A stretch of 64,000 nt of DNA from G963704535 sp963704535 (GTDB lineage: Bacteria; Chloroflexota; Chloroflexia; Chloroflexales; Roseiflexaceae): positions 4,030,001-4,094,000 of the forward strand of contig OY969916.1 in NCBI GenBank assembly GCA_963704535.1. Direction: 5' to 3'. A program made the translations under genes and the position numbers. Within the stretch, counting starts at the first letter, position 1; each line of letters opens with the position of its first letter. The notes beneath the pieces were generated by a model. The model made no database searches. It worked only from the letters and a program-made list of their open reading frames with translations, and had not been told where the DNA came from. Shown here one piece after another: positions 25,908-36,599 of this stretch.

Positions 25908-27257
25908 TTACTGGGGGAATCGATAGTGCTCGGCCAGCTCCTCATGCCCCTCCATCGCCAGCAAGTCATCGAGCACGGCCACCGCCTGGTCGTAGGAGCG
26001 GGTCTGGTGGCTTTCGAGCACGTTGAAGAGCAGCATCGAGCGGTCGCCGGTCTTGAAGGCCAGCAGCTCGCGCTCCATCTCCAGCCACTCCGGCATGATC
26101 TGCTCAAGCATGATCTTGGGCGGGAGCGCCCGGACATGCAGCGGCTGGATGCCCTTGCGGTTGACGACGGCCGGCACCTCGACCACCACGTCGCCGGGTA
26201 CTCCTTCCAGCGCGCCGCGGTTGGGCACGTTCACTTGGAATAGCCCCTGGTTGTCGTTGACCAGCCCATCGATGATCGGCACCTGTTGCTCCAGTGTTCT
26301 GTCGCTCCCCAGCGCCTCGACCAGGCTGGCTTTAGGGTCATTCGTCAACCGCGTCATCTCGGCCAGGCGCTGCTCCAGGTTCTGGACGAACATCGGCCGC
26401 GCCAGCTCGGTGTCCGGCCCGCCCCACGGCTCGCCGAACCAGTGCTTCTTGGTGGCCAGGTCGGTGTGATACCACCACCCGCCCCGGCGCACCGTGTCGC
26501 CGATCGGGAAGCGCCCGTACAGGTGATACTGATGCACCGCCCCGCGCAACATCTGGATGTCGTGCGTGCGGGTCGCCACGTGCGTGCGCCAGTACTCCTC
26601 GCCCTTGGTCGCGATCCACTCGTCGATCAGCGGGTAGGCGTCTTTCCCCTCGTAGATAAAGTGGGTCAGCCAGATATTGTGGTTCAGGCCGGGCGCCTGC
26701 CAGGTCACGCGCCCAGGGTCGAGGCCGATCGTTCGCGCGATCTCGTGGACGCCGTAGTGGCCATGGCACAGCCCGCAGACCTTGATGCCGGTCTCGCGCG
26801 TCATCAGCGTACAGCCCTCGAAGACTGGGTTGCCGGACATGATCAGCCAGGCATCGGGGCAGATGCGCTCCATATCCCGCGCCACCTCCAGCATCAGCCG
26901 CAGTTGGTAGAAGCTCCCCAAGCGCACGCCGCCGTAGTAGTAGCCGTGCCGCTCGGCCTGCTCGCGTACCGCCCGCTGATGATGGTGGCTCTTGACAGCG
27001 GCGGTATCGATCACGAAGTCGGCTTCGTGCAGGGCCGCCGCGCGCTCGGTGGTGCGCTCGAAGCGCAGATCAGCGCCCAGTTCGCCGGCGTAGCGCGCGG
27101 CCAGCTTATAGATCATCTCCAGCCGCTCCTGGTTGATGTCCATGAAGCAGACCTGGCTGCCGGCCAGGCTCTCGGTCAGGCACAGGTCCTTGACCAGCCC
27201 AAGCGAGAACTGCGCGCTCCCGGCGCCGATGACGCTCACTCTGATTGCGGTTGCCAT
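25908..27257 (-). CDS. GH4 family glycosidase, probable alpha-galacturonidase
   Basis: 449 aa. NAD-binding start VSVIGAGSAQFSLGLVKDLC and GNPVFEGCTLMTRETGIKVC with GLCHGHYG are GH4 hallmarks; these enzymes need NAD+ and Mn2+ (Cys and His of GLCHG coordinate metal) and work by redox-assisted elimination. Beside an oligogalacturonate lyase and an oligosaccharide importer, digalacturonate is the likeliest substrate; alpha-glucuronide or galactoside is possible. ATG 27257 has GGAG upstream. A long ACCACCG heptamer run precedes it. Confidence 0.8.
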   Translation of the reverse strand: MATAIRVSVIGAGSAQFSLGLVKDLCLTESLAGSQVCFMDINQERLEMIYKLAARYAGELGADLRFERTTERAAALHEADFVIDTAAVKSHHHQRAVREQAERHGYYYGGVRLGSFYQLRLMLEVARDMERICPDAWLIMSGNPVFEGCTLMTRETGIKVCGLCHGHYGVHEIARTIGLDPGRVTWQAPGLNHNIWLTHFIYEGKDAYPLIDEWIATKGEEYWRTHVATRTHDIQMLRGAVHQYHLYGRFPIGDTVRRGGWWYHTDLATKKHWFGEPWGGPDTELARPMFVQNLEQRLAEMTRLTNDPKASLVEALGSDRTLEQQVPIIDGLVNDNQGLFQVNVPNRGALEGVPGDVVVEVPAVVNRKGIQPLHVRALPPKIMLEQIMPEWLEMERELLAFKTGDRSMLLFNVLESHQTRSYDQAVAVLDDLLAMEGHEELAEHYRFPQ

Positions 27258-27499
27258 TTCCACTCCCTGTGATGCATGACGACCACCGACCACCGACCAC
27301 CGACCACCGACCACCGACGGCCATGGAGAAGGCGGCCACGGAGGGCCTGGCCTACAGGTGATCGGTGCTTATGGGTTCGGTGGGGCGTATGCAATACGCC
27401 CTTACGTCCCCTGGCTCCATCCTCTTCTCCCCCTCTCCCCCTTTCACCTTGTCACCTTGTCACCTTGTCACCTTGTCACCCCGTCATCTTGTCATCTTG
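27258..27499. repeat. Repeat-filled gap
   Basis: Tandem ACCACCG heptamers (about 27280-27316), then GGCCACGGAGGGCCTGGCCT, the REP-like hairpin GGGCGTATGCAATACGCCC at 27383-27401, and CACCTTGT octamers to the end of the radical SAM gene. No gene seen. Confidence 0.8.
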
Positions 27500-29275
27500 T
27501 CATACTGCGGCTACCTCAGGCTCTTCGGCCAGCCATGGCGGCAGCGGGCGGCCAACCCGACTCAGGTGATTGGCGTACAGGAATCGGTAGACAGCGTTGA
27601 TATAAAATTGCGGAAAATGGTTCTTTGGCAAAGCCTCCATAAAGCGCGACGACACTAGGTCGACCATCTGCGAGTCCATGCCTTCGGCTGCCTCGTAGTC
27701 GAAATAGATCGCCAGATCCTTCTCCTGCTGCTCGATCACCCGCGTGACGCCGAAGCTCGCTGGGGAGAGATGGACCGGCGCATCGATCTCCAGCAGGAAA
27801 GGGCCGAACCCGAGCGAGTGGATATGCTGCTTGTGCTCGTAGAGGAAATTGACCGTCTGCTGCGCGTCGTCGAGCGTCTCGCCGGGGAAGCCGAAGAAGA
27901 AGAACGTGTGGTTCCAGATGCCGGCCTCGGTGCTCTCGCGCAGGATGCGGTGCATGTGATCGAGCTGTGTGCCCTTGAGCATTCGCTGCATAATTGCCTC
28001 TGACGCGCTCTCCAGCCCGAACAGGATCGACCGGCAGCCACCTTCGTACATCAGGCGCAGCAGTTCGCCGGTGATCGGGCGCTCGAAGCGGGCGCAGCCG
28101 CCCCACAGCAGCGGCGTGCGATCGCGCTTGATGATCTGGGAAAGCTCGCGCAGTGTGCGCGGCGTCAGCGCCTCGTCGGAGAAGAAGATCTCATCGACCC
28201 CATACTTGCGTTTGAGCGCGTACATCTGCTCGGCCAGCTGCTCGGAGCGCATCAGGCTGAAGCTCTCCGACTCGCCATAGCCGACGTTGCAGAAGGCGCA
28301 CTTGCCGTAGTAGCACCCCCGCGCCGTCAGCAGCGGCAGCGCCAGCCGCGGCGCCAGGTAGCGGTCGAGCGGCAGGCCGTCGAAATCCGGTAGCGGCAGG
28401 CCGCCGATCTTCTCCGGCTTTTTTCGCTCCGTGGCCCGGGTCGCCGTGCCATCGCGGTAGAGCAGGTTCGGCACCTTCGAGAGGTCGCCGTCGCTCCCAA
28501 GCGCCTCGCACAGCCGCAGCAGCGGCACCTCGCCGTCGAACACGACCGCGCTGTCGATCAGCTCAAACAGCGCCGGCGTTCGCGCCAGCCGCTCGCGCAG
28601 CATCGTGATATGCGGCCCGCCGACGGTGACGTGGCAGCGCAGGCCGCGCTCCTTGATCAGCGCCGCGATCGTCAGGCCAGGCACCATCTGCGCCATCACG
28701 GGATCGAGATGCCAACCACGTCAGGCTGCTCGCGCTCGATATCGGCGAGCACGCCGCGCTGGTAGATCTCCAGCAGCATATTGAACTGCGGATCGCGTAC
28801 CTCGCGCATGATGTTGTGCGTGCTGTCGGGGGTCAATGCCGAGCGGTAGGTGCTGATCTCGAGCGCGGTCGGGAAGAACGGCAGCGAGGCAAGCTGCAAT
28901 GCCTGGGCGATCATCTCGATCGCGTCGCGGCCGGTTGGGCCGTCGAAGAACGACTCGCCGCGAATCGTGCGCTTGGCCCGCTCGACCTGCGCCGCCACCT
29001 GTGGGCCGCGCGTCAGCGCCCAAGTGACCAGCTCGCGTGGCGCCGCTACCGACCGGGACGGGCGACGATCGCCGCGCGGCCCGTAGTCGTGCCGCAGCCG
29101 CGCCAGCGCTCCCTCCAGATAGCGGCGCGTCAGCACCTCGTCGAACACCTCGACATTAAGATCGCGCTGAATCACCTCGATGCCGTGTGGCGCGCAGAAA
29201 GGCTGTGAGCGTCGGCAGCGCCAGGTGCGGCATGGCCGGAGTCCAGTTCGGTGGGAAAAGCAGGAAGACCTTCAC
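27500..29275 (-). CDS. B12-binding-type radical SAM protein (two frameshifts)
   Basis: Reconstructed 591 aa. N-terminal VKVFLLFPPNWTPAMPHLAL and EREQPDVVGISIP with VTVGGPHITM form a cobalamin-binding-like Rossmann domain; then LLTARGCYYGKCAFCNVGY carries the 4Fe-4S Cys triad (C-x4-C-x2-C, seen in a subset of this superfamily) and FFFFGFPGETLDDA. Frame breaks at about 29198 (+1) and 28700 (-1) cancel in length. GTG 29275 overlaps the oppD stop, with GAGG upstream. Its role in a pectin operon is unclear: methylation or cofactor modification are options. Confidence 0.75.
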
Positions 29276-30393
29276 ATCCCTACCTCGCGTGACTGCCGCG
29301 CTTCCGTCCCTCTGGACACAACCGACTCGCCCCCGTTCGAGCGGGTTACCTCCAGTGGGATGCTGCCGGGGTACAGGTGGCATCGCACGGTATGACGGGT
29401 CTCCCCGGCGACCATCGTTTCCAGCGGAACGATCGTGTCGCACAGCCCTGGCATAAAGCTTGGGCAGCGCGGATGAAACGGGCAGCCTGTCACCGTCGAG
29501 TACGGGTCCGGGACGCTGCCTTTGATCGACGCCAGGCGACCTTCATCGCGGGTGCCGAGGCGCGGGATCGAGCGCAGCAGCGAGATCGTGTACGGGTGCT
29601 TCGGTTCGTAGAACAGCGCGTCGACGCTGGCCTCCTCAACCACCTTGCCCATGTACATCACGATCACCCGCTCGGTCATCTGCGCCACGACGCCCAGGTT
29701 GTGGGTGATGAACATGATCGCCATGCCCAACTCGCTCTGCAATGTGCGCATCAGGCTCAAGATCTGCGCCTCGGTGGTCACGTCGAGCGCGGTGGTCGGC
29801 TCGTCGGCGATCAGCAGATCGGGGTGGCACGAGAGCGCCATCGCAATCATGGCGCGCTGGCGCATACCGCCGCTGAGCTGGTGCGGGTAGCGGTCGATGA
29901 TCCGGCTCGGCTGCGGCATACCAACCTGATTGAGCACTAGGAGCGTCTTCTGGCGCGCCTCTTCTTTGGAGACGTGCTGATGCAGCAGGATCACTTCCAT
30001 GATCTGGTTGCCGATCGTATGCACCGGGCTGAGCGAACTCATCGGCTCCTGGAACACCATCGAGATCTCCCCGCCGCGGATGTAGCGCATCTCGTCGCTT
30101 TGCTCGCCAAGCAAGGTCAGGTCGATCACTTTCGCATGTGACCCGTTGGCATCGCTTGTGGGCGTGCGGTGCCACAGGATCTTGCCGTTCACGATCCGCC
30201 CTGGCTTGCGCACGATTCGCAGAATCGAGCGGGCGGTGATCGACTTGCCGCAGCCGCTTTCGCCGACCACCCCCAACGTCTCACCGCGGCGAATCATGAA
30301 ACTGGCTCCGTCCACGGCGCGAACCGTGCCCTCATCAAGATAGATGTGGGTCTTCAAGTCCTCGACTTCCAGCAAGACGGGTCTGGTGTCCAT
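29272..30393 (-). CDS. oppD: Oligopeptide/oligosaccharide ABC ATPase, OppD type
   Basis: 373 aa. Walker A GESGCGKS at 44-51, signature LSGGMRQRAMIAMAL, Walker B LLIADEPTTALD, and the OppD/F C-terminal extension with CPFHPRCPSFMPGLC (iron-sulfur-type Cys pattern of this family). It energises the OppBC channel. ATG 30393 has AGGAG upstream; the longer frame to 30648 is repeat-encoded. It ends by overlapping the radical SAM gene start. Confidence 0.88.
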   Translation of the reverse strand: MDTRPVLLEVEDLKTHIYLDEGTVRAVDGASFMIRRGETLGVVGESGCGKSITARSILRIVRKPGRIVNGKILWHRTPTSDANGSHAKVIDLTLLGEQSDEMRYIRGGEISMVFQEPMSSLSPVHTIGNQIMEVILLHQHVSKEEARQKTLLVLNQVGMPQPSRIIDRYPHQLSGGMRQRAMIAMALSCHPDLLIADEPTTALDVTTEAQILSLMRTLQSELGMAIMFITHNLGVVAQMTERVIVMYMGKVVEEASVDALFYEPKHPYTISLLRSIPRLGTRDEGRLASIKGSVPDPYSTVTGCPFHPRCPSFMPGLCDTIVPLETMVAGETRHTVRCHLYPGSIPLEVTRSNGGESVVSRGTEARQSREVGM

Positions 30394-30764
30394 GGCTATG
30401 CTCCTGCGTGATGCTGGCGACGATTTACGTGAAACGTGTTGCGTGTTGCGTGTTGCATGGTTGGGCGGCCACGGTTCTCGGTCCGGGCGGGCACGGGCGG
30501 CCACGGTTCTCGGTTCGGGCGGCCACGGGCGGCCACGGTTCTCGGTTCGGGCAGCCACGGGCGGCCACGGTTCTCGGCACGGGCGGCCACGGAGGGCCGG
30601 CCCTACAGGGTTCTCGGTTCTTCGTGGTCCGGTGGGGGGCGTATGCAATACGCCCTTACGTGCTCTGGCTCGGTTCGTGGTTCTCCGTTCACCGACCGCC
30701 CACGTCCATCCTCCCCTTCACCCTTTCACCCTTTCACCCCTCATCTTGTCACCCTGTCACCTTG
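30394..30764. repeat. Tandem GGGCGGCCACGG repeats, REP hairpin, octamers
   Basis: GTGTTGC heptamers (30437-30457), about five copies of a unit GGGCGGCCACGGTTCTCGG (30465-30590), the block CACGGAGGGCCGGCCCTACA, the hairpin GGGCGTATGCAATACGCCC at 30637-30655, then CACCCTTT and CACCTTGT octamers. The last supply the end of oppC. No gene seen. Confidence 0.8.
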
Positions 30765-31919
30765 TCACTTGGAGTACGGGTCCGCCGCATCGCGCAGGCC
30801 GTCGCCCAGAAAGTTGAAGGCCAGGATCGAGAGCACCACTGCCGCAGCGGGCAGCAGTACCCACGGCGCCAGCGCCACCGAGCTAAGGTTTTGGGCTTCT
30901 TGCAGCAGCACGCCCCAGCTGATCGCCGGCGCCCGCAGCCCCAGGCCAAGGAAGCTCAGCCCGGTCTCGGCCAGGATCATGTCCGGCACCGCCAGCGTCA
31001 GCGCCGCGATGATATAGCTCAGGAACGATGGGACCATGTGCCGCAGAATGATACGCATCTCGCTCGCGCCCAACAGCCGCGCCGCCAGCACGAAGTCCTC
31101 CTCGCGCAGCGCAAGGAACCGCCCGCGCACGACGCGCGCCAATCCGGTCCAGCCGATCAGCGAGAGAATCACGGTGATGCCGAAGTAGACCCACACGACC
31201 GGCCAGTTGGCCGGCAGCGCCGCGGAAAGCCCCATCCAGAGCGGGATATGGGGAACCGAGCGTATGAACTCGATCACACGCTGGATGATATTGTCGGCCA
31301 GGCCGCCGTAGTAGCCCGAGATCCCGCCCAGGATGATGCCCAGGATCAAGCTCAGGAACACCCCCACCAGCCCGATCGAGAGCGAGATGCGCGAGCCGTA
31401 CACGATGCGCGAGAACACATCGCGGCCGAGCCGGTCGGCGCCGAACAGGAAAACCGCCTGCTCTTCCAGCGGCGCAGCGATCCCGTACAGGTGCAGTTCG
31501 GAATTGAAGGTCCCCCACAGCTTGTATGGCGTGCCGCTCACAAAAAACCCGAGCGGGTAGATCGTCGACGTGTCGTCGACGAAGGTCGGCCGCAGCGTCA
31601 CCGGATCGCGAGTGCGGGTGGTGCCGTAGACGAACGGCCCGCGGAATGTGCCGTTCGTATCGAACAGATGCACGCCGGTCGGCGGCGCCAGCGTGTAGCG
31701 AGTGGAAAACGTCTCCGGGTTGTAGGGTGCGACGAACTCGCAGAAGGCCGCCGCGAGGTAGAAGGCCACCAATACGAAGACGCTGATCACCGCCATGCGA
31801 TGCTTACGGAACTTCCAATACATCAGCTTCCACTGCGGCGCAACGTAGATGTCCTCGGTTGCGCGGGCCTTCTTGCGCACCGCCGGGATGCCGATACCGG
31901 TAGCTTTCTCGGTCGCCAT
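30765..31919 (-). CDS. oppC: ABC permease, OppC type
   Basis: 384 aa. N-terminal OppC domain (WKFRKHRMAVISVFVLVAFY), five to six helices, and the EAA loop region EEDFVLAARLLGASEMRIIL. A long extracytoplasmic loop of about 110 residues follows the first helix. It pairs with OppB. The stop codon (after DPYSK) is the first codon of a GACAAGGTGAC repeat. 5 bp from the oppB stop. Confidence 0.88.
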   Translation of the reverse strand: MATEKATGIGIPAVRKKARATEDIYVAPQWKLMYWKFRKHRMAVISVFVLVAFYLAAAFCEFVAPYNPETFSTRYTLAPPTGVHLFDTNGTFRGPFVYGTTRTRDPVTLRPTFVDDTSTIYPLGFFVSGTPYKLWGTFNSELHLYGIAAPLEEQAVFLFGADRLGRDVFSRIVYGSRISLSIGLVGVFLSLILGIILGGISGYYGGLADNIIQRVIEFIRSVPHIPLWMGLSAALPANWPVVWVYFGITVILSLIGWTGLARVVRGRFLALREEDFVLAARLLGASEMRIILRHMVPSFLSYIIAALTLAVPDMILAETGLSFLGLGLRAPAISWGVLLQEAQNLSSVALAPWVLLPAAAVVLSILAFNFLGDGLRDAADPYSK

Positions 31920-31924
31920 AATGT

Positions 31925-32915
31925 CTAGCCCTCCAGCCGGATACGCGGATCAGCCACTGCCAGCAGGATATCCGAAATCAGCGTGCCGATCACCGTCAGC
32001 GCACTGAGTAACAGCACGAAGGCGCCTGCCAGGTACATATCCTGCGAAGTGAGCGCGCGCAGCAGCAGCGGCCCGGAAGTTTGGATGTTCAGCACCACCG
32101 CGACCAGCGTCTCGCCCGACACCAGCGCCGCCAGCGTCCAGCCGACCGTGCTGAAGAACGGGTTGAGCGCCACCCGCACCGGGTACTTCCAGATCAGTAT
32201 CCGCTCCTTTAAGCCCTTGGCGCGCGCCGTCTCGACGTAGGGCTTGTTCAGCTCGTCGAGCAGGTTGGCCCGCACAGTGCGGATGATAGCGGCGGTGTTG
32301 TCCAGCGACAGAATCAGGACCGGGGCCCAAATGCGACTCATCATATCCTGGAACTTGGCCAGACTCCACGAAGCGTTGATGTACTGCTCGGAGAACAGGC
32401 CGCTGGCGTTCACGCCGAACACCGACAGCATGATCCACAGGTAGACCAGCGCCACCAGGAACCCCGGCGTGCCGAGGCCGATGAAGCTGATAAAGCTAAT
32501 CAGGTAATCCAGGAATGAGTATTGGTGCGTCGCCACATACACGGCGGTAGGGATGGCGATCGCCCAGGTCACCAGGATGGTGAGCAGTGAGATAAAGACG
32601 GTCAGCCCGAGCCGGCCCCAGATCAGCTCGGACACTGGCCGCTGCCACTCGAACGACAGGCCGAAGTCGCCGCGCGTGAGGATGCCGCTGATCCACTTCC
32701 AGTATTGGACATAGATCGGCTGGTTCAACCCATACTGTTCTTCGAGCGACCGGATCGCCTCCGCGTCGAGAGTCATCACCCTGCGACGCGAGCTGTGCGA
32801 CGTACGAGGTCAAGAAGTCGCCGGGCGGCAACTGGATGATCGCGAACGAGATCAGCGAGATCACGAACAACGTCGGGATCATATACAGGACGCGCTTGAT
32901 GATATATTTCGCCAT
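31925..32915 (-). CDS. oppB: ABC permease, OppB type (one frameshift)
   Basis: Reconstructed 329 aa. MAKYIIKRVLYMIPTLFVIS is the canonical OppB start, QLPPGDFLTSYVAQLASQG follows, then an extra base near 32782, then MTLDAEAIRSLEEQYGLNQP and the membrane domain with YVETARAKGLKERILIWKYP (EAA loop). Removing one base gives 330 codons. Forms the pore with OppC for import of oligogalacturonides or peptides. Confidence 0.85.
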
Positions 32916-32930
32916 CAGAGCCTCTACTGT

Positions 32931-32988
32931 TCTGTGAAAAGGGGGTTCTTGAGGGGCTAGCCCCTCAAACTCCCCCTTTTCAGACAGC
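32931..32988. terminator. Hairpin between oppA and oppB
   Basis: CTGTGAAAAGGGGG ... GAGGGGC, TA, GCCCCTC ... CCCCCTTTTCAGACAG: a long imperfect stem. Related to the core of the family 1 MITEs. In this position it may attenuate transcription so that oppA is made in excess, as is common for binding-protein genes. Confidence 0.5.
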
Positions 32989-32995
32989 CTTACGG

Positions 32996-35093
32996 TTAGG
33001 CGTGCTTCGACGGATCATCCCAGAAGAAGGTCTGGGGGTTGATCAGTTGCTCGTCCTTGGTCGGGTCATCGATCGGGAAGCCCTCCTTGACGCCCTTAAG
33101 TCCGTTCTTCGCGATGATCGGCGCGGGTAGCTCGCCCAGAATACCGATCATCGGCAGCTCCTCGGCCCAGACGTCGAGTACTTGCTGGAAAATCGTGTTG
33201 CGCTTGGCCTCGTCCGGCTCGGCGACCATTTGATCCCAGGCCGACCAGATCTTGCGGATATAGTGATCCTGTGGCGGCTCCTCGGCGTTGGGATCGTCGG
33301 TGTCTGCGCCTTTGTTCCTCCAGATGCCCCAGGCGACCGCCCACGGCCGGTCGAGCGTGGTGCCGAGAAGGATATTCTGCGGCGCGAATCAGGGGCAGCA
33401 GCATGCGGTCGCCGCCCCAGAAGGCGGCCTCGATCTCGTTGGCATCGTAGTGTTCGGTGTAGAGTGCGCGCTCGACCGCCTTGTAGGCCGATTTGACGCC
33501 GACGTCGGTGAAATACTTCACCACCGTCTGCGCGGCATCTGCGCGCGCATCGCCGGTCGTGGTGCCCTCGATCGTAAAGCTGAGCGTCCCGCTGCCGTCC
33601 TTCCAGAGCCGGAAGCCTTCGGCATCCTTCGCGGCATAGCCGGCCGCATCCAGCATCTGGTTGGCCTTCTCCGGATCGAACTCGATGTAGGCGTTCGAGA
33701 GCTTCTCGTAATTCTGCGGCGAGGCCTCGATCGGGCTGTACTGGCGCGGCGTCGCCGTGCCGTTGAAGATCAGATCGTTGATCTCCTGCCGGTTGATCGC
33801 GTGCGAGAGCGCGATGCGCACGTCACGGTTCTGGAAGAACTCACGCAGCTTCTCGTTCTTAGTCGTCTGGTTGGGCTGGAAGGCCTCGTGGCCGGCAGTT
33901 ACGCCGAGCAGCACCCGGTAGTCGCCTTGGCTCTCGTTCTCCTTGAACAAGGTGAAGTTGCCGATGCTGATACCGCGAGCCTGGTAGTCGACTTCGCCGG
34001 CGATGATCCGCGAACCGAAGGCATCCACCGCCTCGTACAGCAGATGCGTGACTTTGTCCGATATAGGGCAACTGGTTGCCCGCCGAGTCGACCTGCGCGA
34101 AGTACGGGTTGCGCTCCATCACGAACAACTGCTCGCCGTACTTATTGGCCGGAACCCATGTCCCAACTGCGGCCGTTCGAGGACGTTGGGGCCAATCGGT
34201 CGGTTGATGTCGTTGAAGAGCTGATCCCATGTCTCGAACCCGAACTCCTTGACCTTGGCATCCAGCTCGGCCTTGTCGGCGAAGTCGGCGTGGAACTGCT
34301 TCATGTACTCGGCGGGCGCCAATGGCTGGCCGCGCGTGACCTGGTAGATGAACAGGGGATTAGAGTTCGCGAAGGTGAAGACTGCGGTGGTCTTGTCTGG
34401 GAATTCGGCCTTCATCTCCACCAGGGGGCTACCTGTGACCCACTGTGATCGCCCCGTGAATTGCAGGTTCTTCAAATCCTCGTTCATCAGCACATTCTCG
34501 TGCCACCACTTAAAGTCGTCAGTAGTGAAGTCCGCGCCGTTCGACCACTTCAGCCCCTCGCGCAGCTTGAAGGTCCACTGTTTGGCGTCGTCGCTGACCT
34601 CCCACGACTCGGCCAGGTCGGGGCGGACAGTGAGGTCGTCCTGGAACCAGGTCAGACTCACCTGCTGCACCTTGTTCGGCCCGTAGTAATCCGACACGCC
34701 GCTATAGCCGCGCCGGATGGTGCCGCCATAGTTGCCCGGCCCGTCGATGCCATCGAGCACCACCGGGTTCTTCGGCAGGCGCTGGTCGACCGGCGGGAGC
34801 TTGCCCTGCTGCACCAGGTCGGCCAGCATCGGCGCCTCGTTGAACTTGGTTGGGGCCGCCGCCGGCGGCGCGGTTGCGGCGGGCGCGGGTGCTGCGGTTG
34901 CGGCTGCGGGCGCTGCGGTAGCAGCCGCGGGCGCGGCGGCGGTCGGGGCCGCAGCCGATGTTGGGACGGTGATTGGTCCTGCCGCCTGCCCGCCACACGC
35001 CGCTAATCCTGCGCCTGCTGTGGCCACTGCCGACAGACGCAGGAACTCACGGCGGGTGATCGGGCGTTGATCTTTGGGGCCTCGTTTACCCAT
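32996..35093 (-). CDS. oppA: Opp-type solute-binding protein with Tat lipoprotein signal (three frameshifts)
   Basis: Reconstructed 698 aa, family 5 binding protein. Tat signal RREFLRLSAVATAGAGLAAC (R14R15, lipid Cys33), Ala/Pro linker, then the binding domain (ADFTTDDFKWWHENVLMNED, VPANKYGEQLFVMERNPYFA, FFQNRDVRIALSHAINRQEI). Frame breaks near 34182 (-1), 34062 (+1) and 33390 (+1); correcting all gives 699 codons. Export in folded form by Tat is typical for Chloroflexi lipoproteins. GGGAGG precedes ATG 35093. With a lyase and GH4 glycosidase downstream, an oligogalacturonide ligand is likely. Confidence 0.8.
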
Positions 35094-35164
35094 AGTTGCC
35101 TCCCTGCAAGTGCGAGAATCTATGATCAGGGCCAGCGACGAGCGGCCCTTGCTCCAGCGCTCAA

Positions 35165-36292
35165 TCAGCCAACATCCGGTTTTTCTGGCATACTGCTCCT
35201 TTTCTCCGCCGGCACTCCGCCTCCCGCGCCGTTCCCGCCCGGCGCCGACACCGGCGCGGCCGGGCCTTCGACGCCCATCAGCCGCAGCTCTTCGGCAAAA
35301 TGGCATGCTGACCAATGCTCACGTTCAATTTCGCGCAACGCGGGACGTTCGATCTTGCAGATCTCTTGCGCGTAGCGGCAGCGCGGGTGGAATGCACAAC
35401 CGCTGGGCGCGTTGGCCGGATCGGCGACCTCGCCAGTCAGCACCATCGGCTCGACGCGGATGCGCGGGTCGGGCTTGGGCACCGCCGAGAGCAGCGCCTC
35501 GGTGTAGGGGTGCCGGGGGTTGGCGTACAGCTCGGCGGTCGTGGCGTGCTCGACCAGCTTGCCCACGTACATCACCGCCACCCGATCGCTGATATGCTCG
35601 ACCACGCTCAGGTCGTGGGCGACGAACAGGTAGGTCAGGCCGAACTGCTCCTGCAAATCCTGCAGCAGGTTGAGGATCTGCGCCTGGACCGAGACATCCA
35701 GCGCCGAGACCGGCTCATCGCAGACGACGAGCTGCGGGTGCAGGGCCAGCGCGCGGGCGATCCCGATCCGCTGGCGCTGGCCGCCGCTAAAGGCGTGTGG
35801 GTAGCGGCTCATGTACTGCGGGCGCAGCCCGACCACTTCCAGCAGCTCGGCGACCCGCTCGGTCAACTGCTTCCCGTGAGCGATCCCGTGCAGCATCAGC
35901 GGCTCACCCACGATCTGAAGCAGCGTCATACGCGGATTGAGCGACGAGTGCGGGTCCTGGAAGATCATCTGGATGTTGCGGCGTAACCTCTTGAGATGCC
36001 GCTTGTCCAGCTCGGCGATGTTGACGCGCCCCATCTCCCGATCGGCAAACCAGACCTCGCCGGAGGTCGGGTCGTGCGCGCGCAGAATCATCCGGCCCGT
36101 GGTCGTCTTCCCCGACCCGCTCTCGCCGACCAGCCCCAAGGTCTCGCCCTCGCGAACATAGAAGCTCACGCCGTCAACCGCCTTGACCGCCCCGACGGTG
36201 CGCGCCAGCAGACCGCGCTTGATCGGAAAATGTTTCTTGAGATCTTTCACCTCAAGCAGGACCCGGTGAGTGCCCGCGTGTTCAGCTATCAT
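35165..36292 (-). CDS. oppF: Oligopeptide/oligosaccharide ABC ATPase, OppF type
   Basis: 375 aa. Walker A GESGSGKTTTGRM near residue 56, OppF marker MIFQDPHSSLNPRMTLLQIV, signature FSGGQRQRIGIARAL, Walker B LVVCDEPVSALD, and C-terminal CAFHPRCRYAQEIC. The last 35 residues are Ala/Pro/Gly-rich. ATG 36292 is used. First gene of the operon, more than 440 bp from its probable promoter at 36734-36762. Confidence 0.88.
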   Translation of the reverse strand: MIAEHAGTHRVLLEVKDLKKHFPIKRGLLARTVGAVKAVDGVSFYVREGETLGLVGESGSGKTTTGRMILRAHDPTSGEVWFADREMGRVNIAELDKRHLKRLRRNIQMIFQDPHSSLNPRMTLLQIVGEPLMLHGIAHGKQLTERVAELLEVVGLRPQYMSRYPHAFSGGQRQRIGIARALALHPQLVVCDEPVSALDVSVQAQILNLLQDLQEQFGLTYLFVAHDLSVVEHISDRVAVMYVGKLVEHATTAELYANPRHPYTEALLSAVPKPDPRIRVEPMVLTGEVADPANAPSGCAFHPRCRYAQEICKIERPALREIEREHWSACHFAEELRLMGVEGPAAPVSAPGGNGAGGGVPAEKRSSMPEKPDVG

Positions 36293-36458
36293 GTTCGCAT
36301 CGCTCCTGTGTCTACGCCGCCTCCGGGTGCCCTCAGCTTCCCTCACCTACATGAGTAAAGGAGAAGGATGCTACCCAAAACCTTGTCTCTACGGGGAATA
36401 AGGATACAGAGCTATAATAGGCCGCAACCGGCAGGATCAGTAAGGAGGGATGCAGGTA

Positions 36459-36599
36459 GTGCCGAAACGGAACTATACGAAATCAGGCACCAAGGATCGA
36501 ATTCGCACCGCGCTTGTCAGAGGCTTTTGTATCGATGTGTTGAAGGCTAGAGCGCGTAGGGGAACGGCATACACACCGCGCACGGCTCCATTCGCTTAG
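36459..36599 (+). CDS. Candidate 46-residue basic peptide
   Basis: GTG 36459 with AAGGAGG 10 nt upstream (ATG 36450 is in frame but too close to it) and TATAAT at 36412-36417. The product begins VPKRNYTKSGTKDRIRTALV, is rich in Arg/Lys, and its stop TAG is supplied by the end of the family 1 MITE, so an original gene may have been longer. No family recognised. Confidence 0.35.
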   Translation: MPKRNYTKSGTKDRIRTALVRGFCIDVLKARARRGTAYTPRTAPFA

